DNA of 7,681 bases from an uncultured Collinsella sp. Lineage in GTDB: Bacteria > Actinomycetota > Coriobacteriia > Coriobacteriales > Coriobacteriaceae. The translations under genes and the position numbers were made by a program. The stretch is taken from positions 1-7,681 of the forward strand of contig CABUQK010000097.1 of NCBI GenBank assembly GCA_902493615.1, in the 5' to 3' direction. The notes below the pieces were generated by a model. It searched no databases. It was not told where the DNA came from and saw only the letters and a program-made list of their open reading frames with translations. Shown piece by piece: positions 6,246 through 7,681 of this stretch. Each line of letters opens with the position of its first letter. Within the stretch, counting starts at the first letter, position 1.

Positions 6246-7613
6246 ATGATCATCATCAAAAACGGCGCGCTCGTGACGCCCCAGGGGCTTCGCCGCGCCG
6301 ATCTTGCCATGGAGGGCGATAAGATCGTGCGGATCGCCGCAGCGATTGAGCCGGGCGCCGACGATACCGTCGAGGACGCCGCGGGCTGCTGGGTGTTTCC
6401 CGGCTTTATCGACGGCCACACGCACATGCAGTGCTGGACTGGCATGGATTGGACAGCCGATAGCTTTGAGACCGGCACGCGCGCGGCTGCCTGCGGCGGC
6501 ACGACGACCATTGTGGACTACGCGACGGCCGATTGCGGCGTGACCATGCCCGATGCCTTGGCCGAGTGGCATCGCCGCGCCGACGGAACCTGCACGGCCA
6601 ACTACGCTTTTCATATGGCACTCGCCGAGTGGAATGAGCGCAACCGCGCCGATCTTTCGGCCATGCGCGAGGCGGGCGTGTCGTCGTTCAAGACCTACTT
6701 TGCCTATGACCACCTTCGCTTGGACGATGCCGAGACGCTCGAGGTGCTGGAGGAGCTCAAGCGTATTGGCGGCATACTGTGCGTGCATTGCGAGAACGGC
6801 ACGCTGGTGAATGAGCTGCAGAAGCGCGTGTACGAGCAGGGGATTCATGGGCCCGAGGGGCATGCACTCAGCCGTCCGGACGTGTGCGAGGCCGAGGCCG
6901 TGAGTCGTCTGCTGTATCTGGCGCACTTAGCCGGGGACGCCCCAGTCAACGTGGTGCACCTTTCGACCAAGCTGGGGCTCGAGGCCATTCGCGCTGCCAA
7001 AGCGCGCGGGCAGAAGAACATCTATGTCGAGACCTGCCCTCAGTATCTGATGCTCGACGATACTTGCTACTTGGAGCAGGGCGAGGACGGCTTTGCGGGC
7101 GCCAAGTACGTGATGAGCCCGCCGCTGCGCCATGCCGGTGACCGTGCCGCGCTACGCGAGGCGCTTGTGGCCGGCGAGATCGATACGATTGCGACCGATC
7201 ATTGCAGCTTTAACCTGCACGGGCAAAAGGGCCGCGGGCGCGACGATTTCCGCGCGATTCCCAACGGCGGGCCCGGCGTGGAACATCGTCCCGTCGCGAT
7301 TGCCACGAGCTTTGAGGGCCAGCTGGGCCCCGAGGATCTGTGCCGCTTGATGAGCGAGAACCCGGCGCGCGTGTTTGGCATGTACCCGCGCAAGGGCTGT
7401 CTTGCCGAGGGCGCCGATGCCGATGTGTGCGTGTGGGATCCCAAAGCGCGCTGGACAATCAGTGCCGCGACACAGCATCAAGCTGTGGACTACACGCCGC
7501 TCGAGGGTTTTGGGGCACATGGCCGCGCCAAGGTCGTGTTTGTGAACGGCGTGCTGGTGGCACGCGACGGCGAGCCCACCGGAGCCCAACCCGGCCGCTA
7601 CGTCCCCCGCTAG
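6246..7613 (+). CDS. hyuA: Hydantoinase/dihydropyrimidinase-like amidohydrolase (HyuA type)
   Basis: Members of this family open cyclic ureides such as hydantoins and dihydropyrimidines to N-carbamoyl amino acids, using two zinc ions bridged by a carboxylated lysine. The 455-residue length is normal. All metal ligands are visible: H58 and H60 in GFIDGHTHM, bridging K149 in SSFKTYFAYD, H181 in VHCENG, H238 in VVHLS and D318 in IATDHCSF. FETGTRAAACGGTTTIVDY (74-92) and IPNGGPGVEHR (338-348) are further family signatures. The C-terminal part folds back into the small beta domain (ADADVCVWDP, then KVVFVNGVLVARDG). The protein thus looks fully active. The substrate cannot be read from sequence. 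Beside ygfJ, ygeY, ygeW and dpaL, a ring-opening step on a reduced purine-derived ureide is the best guess. Allantoinase is a related possibility, but the FETGTRAAACGGTTT region and the ygeX-type neighbours favour the HyuA branch. The reading frame is complete, ending 68 bases before the window edge. Confidence 0.92.
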   Translation: MIIIKNGALVTPQGLRRADLAMEGDKIVRIAAAIEPGADDTVEDAAGCWVFPGFIDGHTHMQCWTGMDWTADSFETGTRAAACGGTTTIVDYATADCGVTMPDALAEWHRRADGTCTANYAFHMALAEWNERNRADLSAMREAGVSSFKTYFAYDHLRLDDAETLEVLEELKRIGGILCVHCENGTLVNELQKRVYEQGIHGPEGHALSRPDVCEAEAVSRLLYLAHLAGDAPVNVVHLSTKLGLEAIRAAKARGQKNIYVETCPQYLMLDDTCYLEQGEDGFAGAKYVMSPPLRHAGDRAALREALVAGEIDTIATDHCSFNLHGQKGRGRDDFRAIPNGGPGVEHRPVAIATSFEGQLGPEDLCRLMSENPARVFGMYPRKGCLAEGADADVCVWDPKARWTISAATQHQAVDYTPLEGFGAHGRAKVVFVNGVLVARDGEPTGAQPGRYVPR

Positions 7614-7666
7614 CAGCAAAGATGCCGTGTCCCCTCCTCAGTTGCGGTGAAATACGGACTGTTTGC

Positions 7667-7681
7667 GGCCGTTTGGCGGCC
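7667..7681. repeat. Inverted repeat cut by the right edge
   Basis: GGCCG (7667-7671), TTTGG, then CGGCC (7677-7681) form a perfect 5-base stem at the very end of the window. It may be part of a longer terminator or an intergenic repeat continuing to the right. Bases 7614-7666 hold no gene and no clear hairpin with a T-tract, so no terminator for hyuA can be assigned. Confidence 0.3.

Noticed and set aside
4200..6926. A 908-codon open frame on the minus strand across ygeW, the terminator, ygfJ and half of hyuA
   Set aside because: It lies antisense to three genes with complete family motifs and has the Gly/Ala/Val/His/Leu-rich look of a shadow frame in GC-rich codons. It also reads through a strong terminator hairpin.

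Overview
The window is GC-rich bacterial DNA, tightly packed with genes. Gene content and codon style point to an anaerobic gut actinobacterium of the Coriobacteriia, most probably Collinsella or a relative. That placement is inferred from gene content and protein style, not from a marker gene. No tRNA, rRNA, insertion sequence or CRISPR array is visible, and no gap between genes exceeds 300 bases.

Layout: the left end (1-374, minus strand) holds the N-terminal part of an unrecognised Pro/Ala-rich protein, which has its own candidate promoter. Next on the minus strand is a YheO/DauR-type transcriptional regulator (498-1151). A 277-base divergent regulatory region separates it from a plus-strand run of five catabolic genes. 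These are diaminopropionate ammonia-lyase (dpaL/ygeX, 1429-2643), a YgeY-type M20 metallohydrolase (2718-4067), a YgeW-type carbamoyltransferase (4269-5471), a MocA/YgfJ-type nucleotidyltransferase (5622-6236) and a hydantoinase/dihydropyrimidinase-like amidohydrolase (hyuA type, 6246-7613). A strong intrinsic terminator after ygeW divides them into two likely transcription units, dpaL-ygeY-ygeW and ygfJ-hyuA. Inside the first unit, hairpins without a U-tract lie between the genes. The last 68 bases hold no gene and end inside a small inverted repeat.

How the genes fit together: this is the same gene set as the E. coli ygeW-ygeX-ygeY-hyuA-ygfJ region, in a different order. That region is associated with anaerobic purine (urate/xanthine) breakdown. 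A plausible reading, which is inference, runs as follows. HyuA opens a reduced cyclic ureide. YgeY hydrolyses an acyl or carbamoyl-type bond. YgeW transfers a carbamoyl group, possibly toward carbamoyl phosphate and ATP. DpaL converts the resulting 2,3-diaminopropionate to pyruvate and two ammonia. MocA would mature the molybdenum cofactor of a purine hydroxylase encoded outside the window. The adjacent divergent regulator probably controls the set.

The most unusual feature is in the YgeY-like protein. The segment that should carry the zinc-binding His of the M20 HxD motif is absent, although the reading frame is intact and the other metal ligands are present. It is either a real in-frame deletion with functional consequences or an assembly error.
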